From an uncultured Bacteroidota bacterium (GTDB taxonomy: Bacteria; Bacteroidota; Bacteroidia; Flavobacteriales; Flavobacteriaceae), in NCBI GenBank assembly GCA_902626585.1, contig CACOGA010000001.1, positions 62,001 through 126,000 on the forward strand: a stretch of 64,000 bases of DNA, in the 5' to 3' direction. The position numbers were made by a program, and so were the translations under genes. The notes beneath the pieces are model-generated. The model saw only the letters and a program-made list of their open reading frames with translations. It did not search any database and had not been told where the DNA came from. Below, piece by piece: positions 55,112 through 64,000 of this stretch. Every line of letters begins with the position of its first letter. Position 1 is the stretch's first letter.

Positions 55112-55717
55112 ATGCATATAGCTATCGCAGGAAATATTGGTGCAGGAAAAACTACACTTACTAAATATCTGGCTAAACATTACAAATTCAATAAGCAATT
55201 AGAAGACGTAGTTAAAAATCCTTATCTGGATGATTTTTATAATCAAATGGAAAGATGGAGTTTTAACCTTCAAATTTATTTTTTAAACAGCAGGTTTAGG
55301 CAAGTTAAAGAAATTCATGAAAAAAATAAAAATGTCATTCAGGATAGAACTATTTATGAAGATGCAAATATTTTTGCACCCAATCTTCACGCAATGGGGC
55401 TTATGACTAATCGTGATTTTGAAAATTATAGATCACTTTTTGATTTGATGGAAGAAAATGTAGCTGCCCCTGACCTATTGATTTATCTTAGAAGCTCTAT
55501 CCCAAATCTTGTTTCTCAAATTCACAAAAGAGGAAGAGAGTATGAAAATTCGATAAGTATTGAGTACTTAAGTAGATTAAACGAGAGGTACGAAGCCTGG
55601 ATACATAATTATGATAAAGGAAAATTGTTAATTATAGACATTGATGATTTGGACTTTGTTGAAAATAAAGCTGACCTCAAAAAAATAATCTCACTAATAG
55701 ACATGAATATGAAATAA
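55112..55717 (+). CDS. Deoxynucleoside kinase
   Basis: 201 residues. P-loop IAGNIGAGKTTL at residues 5-15, substrate-binding Glu/Arg region (RWSFNLQIYFLNSRFRQ near 49-65), DRTIYEDANIF near residue 86, and the LID-type Arg cluster (HKRGREYENSI near 138). It is of the dNK/dCK-dGK type that salvages deoxynucleosides to monophosphates. No signal peptide, cytoplasmic. It ends 3 bases before a strong bidirectional terminator. Confidence 0.93.
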   Translation: MHIAIAGNIGAGKTTLTKYLAKHYKFNKQLEDVVKNPYLDDFYNQMERWSFNLQIYFLNSRFRQVKEIHEKNKNVIQDRTIYEDANIFAPNLHAMGLMTNRDFENYRSLFDLMEENVAAPDLLIYLRSSIPNLVSQIHKRGREYENSISIEYLSRLNERYEAWIHNYDKGKLLIIDIDDLDFVENKADLKKIISLIDMNMK

Positions 55718-55745
55718 AAAAAGCCTCTTTTGAGGCTTTTTTTTG
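55715..55745. terminator. Bidirectional terminator
   Basis: Stem AAAGCCTC / GAGGCTTT (55720-55727 with 55732-55739), TTTT loop, A run on one side and T run on the other. It serves the deoxynucleoside kinase (plus) and the pyrophosphatase gene (minus), which converge here. Confidence 0.93.
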
Positions 55746-55746
55746 T

Positions 55747-58368
55747 CTATTTGGAATACATGTTAATAAAATTAATTTTATCTCCATCAAAACGGAAAGA
55801 TTCCATCCAGCTTTTGATTGTTGATTCGCCGTCTGATTGAACAATCTTTCCTTCATCCCATAGTAAAACCCATTCGTCACCATTATCCCCTGTAACTGCA
55901 AGGTTAACAGCGACACTATAATCTTCAATATCAACTACAGAATATGTGTCTGAAATATGTTTCATAGCAGATTCCTTACCTTCAATTAGAGAACCATCAG
56001 AAAGATTAAAAACAACATCTTCTGAAAGATATTCAGCAACTTTAGTGTAATCTTTAGCAATTAAATCTCTCACCATAGATTGTACAATTAATACCTTATC
56101 CTCACTACCCATTTCAAATGCATCAAGATATGTAGCATCATAAATATATGTTGTTGATTTTTGCTCAACATGATGATATCCATGACCTCCTAATATCGGA
56201 GCAATTACCAAACCGATTAAACACGTAAGTTTGATAAGAATATTCATAGATGGTCCTGATGTATCTTTAAATGGATCCCCAACTGTATCTCCGGTAACTG
56301 ATGCTTTGTGTGCTTCAGAGCCTTTGAACGACATTTCTCCGTTAATTTCAACACCTGCCTCAAAAGATTTTTTTGCATTATCCCAAGCACCACCGGCATT
56401 GTTTTGGAAAATTGCCCATAAAACTCCACTAACCGTAACTCCGGCCATATATCCACCAAGCATTTCAGCAATTAATTGATTATCTAGTCCAAATAACATT
56501 GGTAAAACTGTAATAATTATCGGAGTTCCTATTGTCAATATTCCAGGTAACATCATCTCCTTTAGTGATGCCTTCGTTGAAATATCAACACACTTATCAT
56601 ATTCTGGTTTTGCCTTTCCCTTCATAATTCCAGGAATTTCTTTAAACTGTCTTCTAACCTCGTAAACCATTTCCATAGCGGCCTTTCCAACAGCATTCAT
56701 AGCCAGAGCTGAAAACACTACTGGAACCATACCTCCAACAAATAACATTGCTAAAACTGGAGCTTTGAATATATTTATACCTTCAATTCCGGTAAATGTG
56801 ACGTAAGCTGCGAATAAAGCAAGCGAAGTAAGGGCTGCAGAAGCAATTGCAAAACCTTTTCCGGTTGCAGCAGTTGTATTACCTACTGAATCTAAAATGT
56901 CGGTTCTTTCTCTAACAATTGGATCTTGTCCACTCATTTCAGCTACCCCACCAGCATTATCTGAGATTGGACCAAACGCATCAATTGCTAATTGCATTCC
57001 GGTTGTTGCCATCATAGCTGAAGCAGATAGAGCTACTCCGTAAAAACCAGCGAAAGCATATGCTGCCCATATTGCAGCTGCAAATAAAATTACAGATCCA
57101 AAAGTTGAAATCATACCCGTTGCTAAACCTGCGATAATATTGGTAGCTGCACCAGTACTTGATTTTTGAACGATTTCAAGAACAGGGTTTTTGCCCAATC
57201 CTGTGTAATATTCAGTAATTGCAGAAATAAACCAGCCAACAATTAACCCGGTTAATGTAGCGTAGAAGACGTTTATTGAAGCGATATCTTTTAATCCTTC
57301 ACCAAAAAACTCCATATTTAAAGTTTCGGGAAGCATGTATTTAACAAGAAAAAAACAGGAAAATGCAACCAGTAGGATAGAAATTCCATTTCCTTTATTG
57401 AGAGCGCCCATAACTTCGGCCTCCTTCGCATCATTAGAATTTATTTTTACAAATAGTGTACCTACTAGGGATATAATAATACCTAATCCGGCGATTGCCA
57501 TCGGTAACAAAATTGGTCCAATTCCCCCAAAAGTATCATCAATCGAGCCTCCCATATCAATGATAACATAATTTCCGAGGACCATGGCAGCTAGGACTGT
57601 TGCTACATATGAACCAAACAAGTCAGCTCCCATACCAGCGACATCTCCTACATTATCTCCTACGTTATCAGCAATAGTAGCTGGATTTCGAGGGTCATCT
57701 TCAGGGATTCCAGCCTCAACTTTTCCAACTAAATCAGCACCTACGTCTGCGGCTTTTGTATAAATTCCACCACCTACTCTTGCAAATAAAGCAATTGATT
57801 CTGCTCCTAATGAAAATCCAGCAAGGGTTTCAAGAACTATAGTCATGGTGTCACTTGCAGATCCATAATCAGTATCGGCCCAAACACCACCCATAAAATG
57901 GTTAAAGAATATGATAAAGAAAGCTGTTAAACCTAATACAGCTAACCCTGCTACGCCTAGTCCCATAACAGTTCCACCAGCAAATGAAATTTTAAGTGCA
58001 TTTGGCAGAGATGTTTTGGCTGCCTGAGTAGTTCTTACGTTTGTTTTGGTAGCAATCTTCATTCCTATGTTACCAGCATAAGCAGAGAAAAATGCTCCAA
58101 AAATAAATGATACAACAATTAAAATATGAGTTGTCGGAACAATAAATGATATACCTGCAAGAACTGCACTGACCACCAATACAAATACAGATAATAAACG
58201 ATATTCAGCATTTAAAAAGGCTAACGCACCTTCATAAATATGATCAGAAATCTCTTTCATTTTTCCGTCACCCGCGTCTTGTTTCATCACCCAGGACCTT
58301 CTTACAAAAACATAAGCAAGGCCTAAAGCTGACATGATTATTGGCATGTAAATCATCATTGAATCCAT
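55747..58368 (-). CDS. hppA: K+-dependent membrane pyrophosphatase with C-terminal NTF2-like extension
   Basis: 873 residues, against about 700-760 in most members. Pyrophosphate-driven Na+ or H+ pump with 16 membrane helices. Catalytic motif [35 protein letters not shown] (about 205-240; shown in part) and [12 protein letters not shown] near residue 510, where Ala after NTTA marks the K+-dependent subtype. Residues about 765-873 lie beyond the last helix and form an alpha-beta domain ([40 protein letters not shown]) of NTF2/SnoaL type. With both termini normally outside the cytoplasm, this domain would face the periplasm. Confidence 0.95.
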   Translation of the reverse strand: MDSMMIYMPIIMSALGLAYVFVRRSWVMKQDAGDGKMKEISDHIYEGALAFLNAEYRLLSVFVLVVSAVLAGISFIVPTTHILIVVSFIFGAFFSAYAGNIGMKIATKTNVRTTQAAKTSLPNALKISFAGGTVMGLGVAGLAVLGLTAFFIIFFNHFMGGVWADTDYGSASDTMTIVLETLAGFSLGAESIALFARVGGGIYTKAADVGADLVGKVEAGIPEDDPRNPATIADNVGDNVGDVAGMGADLFGSYVATVLAAMVLGNYVIIDMGGSIDDTFGGIGPILLPMAIAGLGIIISLVGTLFVKINSNDAKEAEVMGALNKGNGISILLVAFSCFFLVKYMLPETLNMEFFGEGLKDIASINVFYATLTGLIVGWFISAITEYYTGLGKNPVLEIVQKSSTGAATNIIAGLATGMISTFGSVILFAAAIWAAYAFAGFYGVALSASAMMATTGMQLAIDAFGPISDNAGGVAEMSGQDPIVRERTDILDSVGNTTAATGKGFAIASAALTSLALFAAYVTFTGIEGINIFKAPVLAMLFVGGMVPVVFSALAMNAVGKAAMEMVYEVRRQFKEIPGIMKGKAKPEYDKCVDISTKASLKEMMLPGILTIGTPIIITVLPMLFGLDNQLIAEMLGGYMAGVTVSGVLWAIFQNNAGGAWDNAKKSFEAGVEINGEMSFKGSEAHKASVTGDTVGDPFKDTSGPSMNILIKLTCLIGLVIAPILGGHGYHHVEQKSTTYIYDATYLDAFEMGSEDKVLIVQSMVRDLIAKDYTKVAEYLSEDVVFNLSDGSLIEGKESAMKHISDTYSVVDIEDYSVAVNLAVTGDNGDEWVLLWDEGKIVQSDGESTIKSWMESFRFDGDKINFINMYSK

Positions 58369-58391
58369 AGTTAATTTTTTTAATTAGTTGG

Positions 58392-58399
58392 CAAAAATA
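58392..58399 (-). promoter_or_regulatory. Probable -7 element of hppA promoter
   Basis: TATTTTTG on the minus strand, 23 bases upstream of the hppA ATG, matches TAnnTTTG. No TTG at the ideal distance. The pdhB stop is 33 bases further upstream, so hppA could be read from either promoter. Confidence 0.4.
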
Positions 58400-58432
58400 G
58401 TGAAATAGAGTTAATTAAGAAAAACTCTTTGG

Positions 58433-59410
58433 TTATTTGTAGAGTACCTTTTTAACCGCTTTTATTACATCTTCACTGTTAGGAAGCCATTCTTTGAGTA
58501 AAACCGGAGAATATGGAGCCGGTGTATCAGCGGTATTAATTTTTTCTATCGGAGCATCAAGATAATCAAATACTTGCGATTGAACCTGGTAGGTAATCTC
58601 TGTTGCAACATTCCCAAATGGCCAAGCTTCTTCTAAAATAACAAGTCTATTAGTTTTTTTTACAGAATTTAGTATGGTTTCATGATCCATAGGTCGGACT
58701 GTCCTCAGATCAATAATTTCACATGAAATATTTTCTTTAACTAATTCATCGGCTGCCTTGAAAGCCTCCTTGATTATTTTGCCAAAAGAAACAATTGTAA
58801 CATCTGAACCTTCTCTTTTTATGTCAGCTACACCAATGGGAATAGTGTATTCTCCCTCAGGAACCTCACCTTTATCTCCATACATCTGTTCACTTTCCAT
58901 AAATATTACTGGGTCATCATCACGAATCGCTGATTTTAATAATCCTTTAGCATCATATGGATTTGAAGGCACAATTACCTTTAGACCCGGGGTATTGGCA
59001 AACCAATTTTCAAAAGCTTGAGAATGAGTTGCAGCTAGTTGACCAGCCGATGCTGTAGGGCCTCTAAAAACAATAGGACAATTGAATTGACCGCCTGACA
59101 TTTGTCTAATTTTAGCAGCATTGTTGATAATTTGATCTATTCCAACTAATGAAAAATTAAAAGTCATGTATTCAACTATTGGTCTATTACCTGTCATTGT
59201 TGAACCGATTGCCACTCCTGCAAAACCTAATTCCGAAATCGGAGTATCAATAACTCTTTTGGGACCAAATTCGTCAAGCATTCCTTTGGATGCTTTATAT
59301 GCACCATTATACTCAGCAACTTCTTCACCCATCAGAAAGATACTTTCATCTTTCCTCATTTCTTCACTCATTGCCTCACAAACAGCTTCTCTGAATTGAA
59401 CAGTCCTCAT
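58433..59410 (-). CDS. pdhB: Pyruvate dehydrogenase E1 component, beta subunit
   Basis: 325 residues. Transketolase-type pyrimidine-binding domain with GEEVAEYNGAYKASKG near residue 27 and DTPISELGFAGVAIG near 55, then a C-terminal domain with ISCEIIDLRTVRPMD near 230 and LVILEEAWPFGNVATEI near 260. With the alpha subunit it decarboxylates pyruvate for acetyl-CoA. pdhA and pdhC are not adjacent; in flavobacteria they sit elsewhere. Divergent from etfB. Confidence 0.96.
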   Translation of the reverse strand: MRTVQFREAVCEAMSEEMRKDESIFLMGEEVAEYNGAYKASKGMLDEFGPKRVIDTPISELGFAGVAIGSTMTGNRPIVEYMTFNFSLVGIDQIINNAAKIRQMSGGQFNCPIVFRGPTASAGQLAATHSQAFENWFANTPGLKVIVPSNPYDAKGLLKSAIRDDDPVIFMESEQMYGDKGEVPEGEYTIPIGVADIKREGSDVTIVSFGKIIKEAFKAADELVKENISCEIIDLRTVRPMDHETILNSVKKTNRLVILEEAWPFGNVATEITYQVQSQVFDYLDAPIEKINTADTPAPYSPVLLKEWLPNSEDVIKAVKKVLYK

Positions 59411-59426
59411 AAAATTTAATTTTTAT

Positions 59427-59434
59427 CAAAAATA
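59427..59434 (-). promoter_or_regulatory. Probable -7 element of pdhB promoter
   Basis: TATTTTTG on the minus strand, 16 bases upstream of the pdhB ATG. A TTG is present 23 bases further upstream, 3-4 longer than ideal. Confidence 0.4.
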
Positions 59435-59507
59435 ATAAAGCAGTTAAAATTAAACGTCAATATGCTAAAAATATTTACTATTTAAAGTTTTTTGTTTTGC
59501 AAATTAG

Positions 59508-59515
59508 TAACTTTG
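59508..59515 (+). promoter_or_regulatory. Probable -7 element of etfB promoter
   Basis: TAACTTTG, a full TAnnTTTG match, 26 bases before the etfB ATG at 59542 and after an in-frame ATG-less extension start at 59497, which supports the later start. Confidence 0.45.
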
Positions 59516-59541
59516 TTAAACAATTTTTGAATACTAATTTT

Positions 59542-60288
59542 ATGAAAATTCTAGTATGTATAAGTCATGTTCCTGACACTACATCAAAAATAAATTTCAC
59601 TGAAAACAACAGTAAATTTGATAAATCTGGTGTGCAATTTGTTATCAACCCGAATGACGAATTTGGTTTAACCAGAGCGATTTGGTTTAAGGAAAAAAAT
59701 AATGCTACCATCGATGTAATTAATGTTGGATTGCAAGACACAGAATCTACCTTAAGAAAAGCGCTAGCGATCGGAGCTGATAGGGCTGTAAGGATTAATC
59801 ATGATCCCAAAGATGGCCTCTCTGTTGCTAAGCATATTTCAGATTATATTAAACTAAATTCCTACGATCTAATTATTGCGGGAAGAGAGTCCATCGACTA
59901 CAACGGTGGAATGGTTCCTGGAATGATATCGGCTTTCACTGACATAAATTTTATTGATAAATGCATTGATTTAAAGATTTCTGGCAATAATGTTGAAGCA
60001 TCAAGAGAAATTGAAGGCGGTAAGGAAAATATATCTACTCATTTACCACTCATAATAGGTGGTCAAAAAGGGTTAGTTGAAGAGAGTGATTTACGAATTC
60101 CAAACATGAGGGGTATTATGATGGCAAGAAAAAAAGAGTTACTTGTCATTGATTCGGATGAGGATTATTTTGCAACTCATTCTAAAGATTTTGAAAAACC
60201 TCAACCAAAAGGTGAGGTAACTATTGTTCAGGCTGATGAAGTCGAAAAGTTAATTGATTTATTACACAACGAAGCAAAAGCATTATAA
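59542..60288 (+). CDS. etfB: Electron transfer flavoprotein, beta subunit
   Basis: 248 residues from the ATG at 59542 (MKILVCISHVPDT); an open frame from 59497 would add 15 residues upstream of the -7 box and is not used. ETF beta motifs: INPNDEFGLTRAI near residue 36, ALAIGADRAVRI near 73, and the signature GRESIDYNGGMVPGM near 113. Together with EtfA it passes electrons from acyl-CoA dehydrogenases to the membrane. It ends one base before etfA. Confidence 0.96.
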   Translation: MKILVCISHVPDTTSKINFTENNSKFDKSGVQFVINPNDEFGLTRAIWFKEKNNATIDVINVGLQDTESTLRKALAIGADRAVRINHDPKDGLSVAKHISDYIKLNSYDLIIAGRESIDYNGGMVPGMISAFTDINFIDKCIDLKISGNNVEASREIEGGKENISTHLPLIIGGQKGLVEESDLRIPNMRGIMMARKKELLVIDSDEDYFATHSKDFEKPQPKGEVTIVQADEVEKLIDLLHNEAKAL

Positions 60289-60289
60289 T

Positions 60290-61255
60290 ATGAAAATACT
60301 AATTTTTGCAGAAACAGATGAGAACGGAAATTTTAAAAAAGATGCTTTAGAAATTGCATCATATGCTTCTCAGGTTTCGTCTGAGAATGGTGGGAGTTTA
60401 ATCGCACTAAGTTTCAATGCATCTGAGCCCGAAAGACTATCTAACTATGGAGTTCAAAAAACAATAAACGCTAAAAATCAAGAACTCAATAACTTTGATC
60501 CTGAAATTTATTCAAATTGCATAAGCGAGATTTTTAAAAGTGAAAATTGTGATTTACTAGTGTTGAGTTCAAGTTCGAATTCAAAATATATCGGAGGCAT
60601 ACTTTCGGTAAAAATTGATGCTGGTTATGTCACAAATGTTATTTCTAAGCCCACAATGGGGGACAGAATATCAGTTCAAAGAAATACGTTTACCAATAAA
60701 GCCTTTGAAAATGTTGAAATTATGAAAAGCAAAGTTATTTTAGCAATATCAAAAAACTCGTATGGCTTAAAGGAAAATCAGATTAATTCCGAAGCTATAG
60801 AAACAAATTTTAATATTTCTGAATCAAGAAATAAAGTTAAATCTGTTGAAAAAACATCCAATAAGGTTACAATTGCCGATGCTGATATCGTTGTTTCAGG
60901 TGGAAGAGGACTAAAGGGTCCTGAAAATTGGCACCTGATTGAAAATCTTGCCGATATCCTTGGGGGAGCCACAGCATGCTCAAAGCCAGTTTCTGATTTG
61001 GGATGGAGACCTCACAGTGAACACGTTGGGCAAACCGGAAAGCCAGTGTCATCAAATTTATACATCGCGATTGGTATATCTGGTGCAATACAGCATCTTG
61101 CCGGTGTCAATTCATCAAAGGTAAAAGTTGTAATTAATACCGATCCAGAAGCTCCTTTTTTCAAGGCTGCAGATTATGGGATTGTTGGTGATGCTTTTGA
61201 GGTTGTCCCAAGATTAATCGATAAGTTAAAAGAATTCAAATCCTCAAATGGCTAA
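60290..61255 (+). CDS. etfA: Electron transfer flavoprotein, alpha subunit
   Basis: 321 residues from the ATG at 60290; an upstream in-frame start at 60254 would overlap etfB and lacks the family N-terminus, so the ATG giving MKILIFAETDENG is used. The FAD-binding C-terminal domain has VVSGGRGLKGPENW near residue 203, ATACSKPVSDLGW near 226, GQTGKPVSSNLYIAIGISGAIQH near 246, and VVINTDPEAPFF near 283. Normal length; partner of etfB. It would support beta-oxidation, though no dehydrogenase is adjacent. Confidence 0.97.
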   Translation: MKILIFAETDENGNFKKDALEIASYASQVSSENGGSLIALSFNASEPERLSNYGVQKTINAKNQELNNFDPEIYSNCISEIFKSENCDLLVLSSSSNSKYIGGILSVKIDAGYVTNVISKPTMGDRISVQRNTFTNKAFENVEIMKSKVILAISKNSYGLKENQINSEAIETNFNISESRNKVKSVEKTSNKVTIADADIVVSGGRGLKGPENWHLIENLADILGGATACSKPVSDLGWRPHSEHVGQTGKPVSSNLYIAIGISGAIQHLAGVNSSKVKVVINTDPEAPFFKAADYGIVGDAFEVVPRLIDKLKEFKSSNG

Positions 61256-61297
61256 ACTATACTTTTTTAATCTAAAACATTACAATAGATTTAATAT

Positions 61298-61894
61298 ATG
61301 AATCTTATTCAATTACTAATAAACGGTATTTCCTACAGTCAAACTCAAAACGGGGCATATGCATTAATTTTGAGTGAAATAGAGGGTGAAAGAAAGCTTC
61401 CAATAGTAATTGGTACTAATGAGGCTCAATCCATAGCAATAGCAATTGAAAAAGAAATTAAGCCACCGAGACCATTAACACACGATTTATTTAAAAATTT
61501 TTGTGTAAGGTTTGATATCAAAATAAAACAAGTGATTATACACAAGTTGGTAGAAGGGGTTTTTTACTCAAGCGTTATTTGTGAGAGAGATGGAATTGAA
61601 GAAATAATTGATTCTAGATCTAGCGATGCTATTGCATTAGCTATTAGATTTGAAGCTCCAATCTACACTTATGAAAATATCCTTGAAGAAGCAGGTGTTG
61701 TTATTAAAATAGAAAAAGAAATTGACGAAAAATCACTCCTTAAAGAGTTATTTTCTGATGAAAATTCCGAAACTGAAAATAATGACCTTAAAGAAAAAAC
61801 CACCAAAGAATTGGAAGAATTATTAAAAATAGCTGTTCAAAATGAAAACTATGAATCTGCTGCAAAAATTAGGGATGAAATTTCAAATAGATAA
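61298..61894 (+). CDS. Bifunctional nuclease (DUF151) family protein with UVR domain
   Basis: 198 residues. Residues about 1-130 match the bifunctional nuclease domain family (LPIVIGTNEAQSIAIAIE near 30; RPLTHDLFKNF near 53; IDSRSSDAIALAIRFEAPIY near 107). Members have been linked to DNase/RNase activity in plants, but the bacterial role is poorly defined. The C-terminal about 35 residues (ELEELLKIAVQNENYESAAKIRDEI) form a UVR motif as in UvrB/UvrC. It overlaps the transporter gene by 20 bases. In flavobacteria this gene often sits between etfA and nupC. Confidence 0.9.
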   Translation: MNLIQLLINGISYSQTQNGAYALILSEIEGERKLPIVIGTNEAQSIAIAIEKEIKPPRPLTHDLFKNFCVRFDIKIKQVIIHKLVEGVFYSSVICERDGIEEIIDSRSSDAIALAIRFEAPIYTYENILEEAGVVIKIEKEIDEKSLLKELFSDENSETENNDLKEKTTKELEELLKIAVQNENYESAAKIRDEISNR

Positions 61895-63278
61895 TAAGAA
61901 AAGGGCTTTGTCCTTATTATTATTTCTTTCAGCAAATACTTTTGTTTTTGCACAGGAACAAAGTATAGTCCCAAGTACCGGATTCACATTTGAGGGTTTT
62001 TTGAGAGGTATTCTTGGGATATCCTTTTTAATATTTACGACTTACTTACTTTCTAATAATAAAAAAGCCATTAATTGGAAAACCGCTGCAACTGGTTTAC
62101 TTCTTCAACTAATTTTAGCTGTTGGGGTCTTAAAGATTAGTTGGGTAAAAATGATTTTTGAAAGTGCAGGAAAAGTATTTGTCAAGATTCTTGACTTTAC
62201 AATGGAGGGAACAAAGTTTTTATTTGGCGACTTAGTTAGTGCTGATAACTTTGGTAATGTATTTATTTTTTCGATTTTACCAACTGTGATTTTCTTTGCT
62301 GCATTAACATCAATTTTGTTCTACCTTGGTATTATACAAAAAGTAGTCAAGGTCATGGCCTTGCTTTTATCTAAGCTGTTAGGTGTTTCTGGCCCAGAAA
62401 GTTTGAGTGTCGCTGGAAATATATTTCTTGGTCAAACCGAATCTCCTCTAATGATTAAAGCATACCTTGAAAAAATGTCAAAATCAGAAATTTTACTAGT
62501 AATGATTGGAGGAATGGCAACAGTGGCTGGTGGAGTACTTGCTGCTTACATCGGCTTTTTGGGTGGAGAGGATCCTGACCTTAAGGTGTACTATGCAAAA
62601 CATCTTTTAACGGCATCAGTAATGGCAGCACCTGGTGCTATTGTTATTTCTAAAATTTTATTTCCTGAGACTGAAAAAATTAATTCAAATGTTGAGGTTT
62701 CACAAGAAAAAATAGGCTCAAACTTTTTGGATGCAATTTCAATTGGAACATCTGAAGGTCTAAAATTGGCGGCCAACATAGCTGCAATGCTTTTGGTATT
62801 TATTGCCTTTATTGCATTAATTAATTATTTACTAAGTGGATTTGGGAGTATTTTAAATATTAATGAGTGGATTAGCGAAAAAACGGTTTATTCTGAGCTT
62901 TCATTGGAGCTAATCTTAGGTTATATTTTTGCCCCAGTTATGTGGTTAATCGGAGTTGCCAAAGATGATATTACTTTAATGGGACAATTACTTGGGATTA
63001 AACTTGCAGCAAGTGAATTTATTGGATATATACAGCTGTCTGATTTGAAAGATGCTACTAATATAATTCATTTAAATTATCAAAAATCAATTATTATAGC
63101 TACATATATGCTGTGTGGTTTTGCAAATTTTGCATCTATTGGAATACAAATCGGAGGAATCGGTGCTCTTGAGCCAAAGCAACGAAAAAATCTTTCAAAA
63201 TTTGGTTTTAAAGCATTGATTGGAGGTACAATTGCCTCCCTACTATCTGCTACAATCGCAGGGATGATTATCGGTTAA
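61875..63278 (+). CDS. nupC: NupC-type concentrative nucleoside transporter
   Basis: 467 residues from the ATG at 61875; an ATG at 61842 also in frame would add 11 residues and overlap the upstream gene more. An N-terminal hydrophobic segment ending in FVFAQ looks like a cleavable signal peptide, as in many flavobacterial members. Conserved CNT motifs: GQTESPLMIKAYLEKMSKSEI near residue 191, TVAGGVLAAYIGFLGG near 217, ASEFIGYIQL near 382 and GFANFASIGIQIGGIGAL near 412. It imports nucleosides with Na+ or H+. It is followed by thyA, fitting nucleotide salvage. Confidence 0.93.
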   Translation: MKFQIDNKKRALSLLLFLSANTFVFAQEQSIVPSTGFTFEGFLRGILGISFLIFTTYLLSNNKKAINWKTAATGLLLQLILAVGVLKISWVKMIFESAGKVFVKILDFTMEGTKFLFGDLVSADNFGNVFIFSILPTVIFFAALTSILFYLGIIQKVVKVMALLLSKLLGVSGPESLSVAGNIFLGQTESPLMIKAYLEKMSKSEILLVMIGGMATVAGGVLAAYIGFLGGEDPDLKVYYAKHLLTASVMAAPGAIVISKILFPETEKINSNVEVSQEKIGSNFLDAISIGTSEGLKLAANIAAMLLVFIAFIALINYLLSGFGSILNINEWISEKTVYSELSLELILGYIFAPVMWLIGVAKDDITLMGQLLGIKLAASEFIGYIQLSDLKDATNIIHLNYQKSIIIATYMLCGFANFASIGIQIGGIGALEPKQRKNLSKFGFKALIGGTIASLLSATIAGMIIG

Positions 63279-63294
63279 AAAGTTAATAACTTTT
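63278..63294 (+). terminator. Weak hairpin after nupC
   Basis: AAAAGTT / AACTTTT stem with AAT loop and only a short T run, just after the stop. AT-only ends make it weak; it may be chance. Confidence 0.3.
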
Positions 63295-63348
63295 ACATTT
63301 CTTAATCATTAAGATTATCACTATTAATTATTTTTACTTATTAAATTT

Positions 63349-64000
63349 ATGAGGCAATATTTAGACTTAGTTAAACATGTTCTGGACTGTGGAGAACTAA
63401 AAGAAGATAGAACTGGAACAGGTACAAAAAGTGTTTTTGGATATCAGATGAGATTTAATCTTTCTGATGGTTTCCCTATGGTAACAACAAAAAAACTACA
63501 TTTAAAATCCATAATTTATGAACTATTATGGTTTTTAAGAGGAGATACCAATATAAAATATCTTAAGGAAAATGGTGTAAATATTTGGAATGCTTGGGCA
63601 AACTCAAACGGAGATCTTGGGCCAGTATATGGATTTCAATGGAGAAATTGGAACAATGATGGAATTGATCAAATATCCAACCTAATAAATGATTTAAAAA
63701 ATAATCCAAGCAGCAGAAGACACTTAATATCAGCTTGGAACCCATCTGTTTTACCGGATACTTCAAAATCTTTTGAAACTAACGTTGCTAACGGTAAGGC
63801 TGCATTACCGCCATGTCATGCTTTTTTTCAATTTAATGTAATTAACGGAAAACTTTCTTGTCAATTATATCAAAGAAGTGCAGATATTTTTTTGGGTGTA
63901 CCATTTAATATTGCTTCATACTCTCTGCTTACAATTATGATAGCCCAGGTTTGTGATTTAAAGCCTGGCGATTTTGTACACACATTTGGAGATGCTCATA
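63349..64000 (+). CDS. thyA: Thymidylate synthase ThyA (3' end beyond window)
   Basis: 217 complete codons from the ATG at 63349, then cut by the window edge. ThyA methylates dUMP to dTMP using methylenetetrahydrofolate. Motifs: [17 protein letters not shown] near residue 21, [24 protein letters not shown] near 45 (shown in part), YGFQWRNW near 95, [12 protein letters not shown] near 124, and the catalytic Cys156 in [10 protein letters not shown], followed by [18 protein letters not shown]. It is 70 bases after nupC. Confidence 0.98.
   Translation, partial: MRQYLDLVKHVLDCGELKEDRTGTGTKSVFGYQMRFNLSDGFPMVTTKKLHLKSIIYELLWFLRGDTNIKYLKENGVNIWNAWANSNGDLGPVYGFQWRNWNNDGIDQISNLINDLKNNPSSRRHLISAWNPSVLPDTSKSFETNVANGKAALPPCHAFFQFNVINGKLSCQLYQRSADIFLGVPFNIASYSLLTIMIAQVCDLKPGDFVHTFGDAH

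Overview
The window reads as chromosomal DNA of a member of the Bacteroidota, most likely a marine Flavobacteriia. The base composition is visibly AT-rich, spacing is tight with many stop/start overlaps, several promoters match the Bacteroidota TTG-N19/20-TAnnTTTG form, and the window carries the type IX secretion/gliding genes gldKLMN and gldBC, a GLPGLI-family protein, carboxypeptidase-regulatory-domain TonB receptors and Flavobacteriia-style gene neighbourhoods. No rRNA, CRISPR array, insertion sequence, prophage or integron was seen. There is one tRNA (initiator tRNA-fMet). No gene-free stretch exceeds 300 bases.

Layout. 1-2886 (minus): two tandem secreted paralogs of unknown function, era and thrB. 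2976-8103 (plus): a lipoprotein-sorting-like periplasmic protein, a 1009-residue BNR/sortilin-like propeller protein and a thioredoxin-fold lipoprotein. 8156-17674 (minus): tRNA-fMet in its own terminator-bounded unit, then (in transcription order) topA, a degenerate arginase-family protein and gldK-gldL-gldM-gldN; this GldN carries an inserted calcium-binding (thrombospondin type 3-like) segment. 17859-23994 (plus): miaB, a sigma-54-type activator without receiver domain, lptE, a TPR-like protein, secG, groES, groEL. 24042-26710 (minus): a TonB receptor with a Cys-Cys plug motif and a small CxxC heavy-metal-associated protein. 26784-33833 (plus): purH, then the rod-shape/elongation cluster mreB-mreC-mreD-mrdA-rodA. 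33836-35127 (minus): gldB-gldC, divergent from nadE.

35965-48464 (minus): dnaG (with all four zinc ligands replaced), rlmN, queA, aroA, a MazG-like pyrophosphohydrolase, a secreted metzincin protease, dtd, rsgA, a DAHP synthase/chorismate mutase fusion and gapN. 48547-49527 (plus): an isolated GT90-like glycosyltransferase. 49556-54242 (minus): a very tight three-gene operon, GLPGLI protein - AlkB-type alkane monooxygenase - TonB-receptor-like outer-membrane barrel, which is the best candidate in the window for an undescribed system. 54331-55717 (plus): an exported propeller-like protein and deoxynucleoside kinase. 55747-59410 (minus): pdhB and a membrane pyrophosphatase with a C-terminal NTF2/SnoaL-like extension. 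59542-64000 (plus): etfB-etfA, a bifunctional-nuclease-family protein, a nucleoside transporter and the start of thyA.

The genes give a picture of an aerobic, protein- and possibly hydrocarbon- or lipid-using marine flavobacterium: secretion and gliding machinery, outer-membrane uptake receptors, energy conservation by a K+-dependent pyrophosphatase pump, and ordinary housekeeping. All functional calls rest on motifs and family knowledge read by eye; no database search was run.
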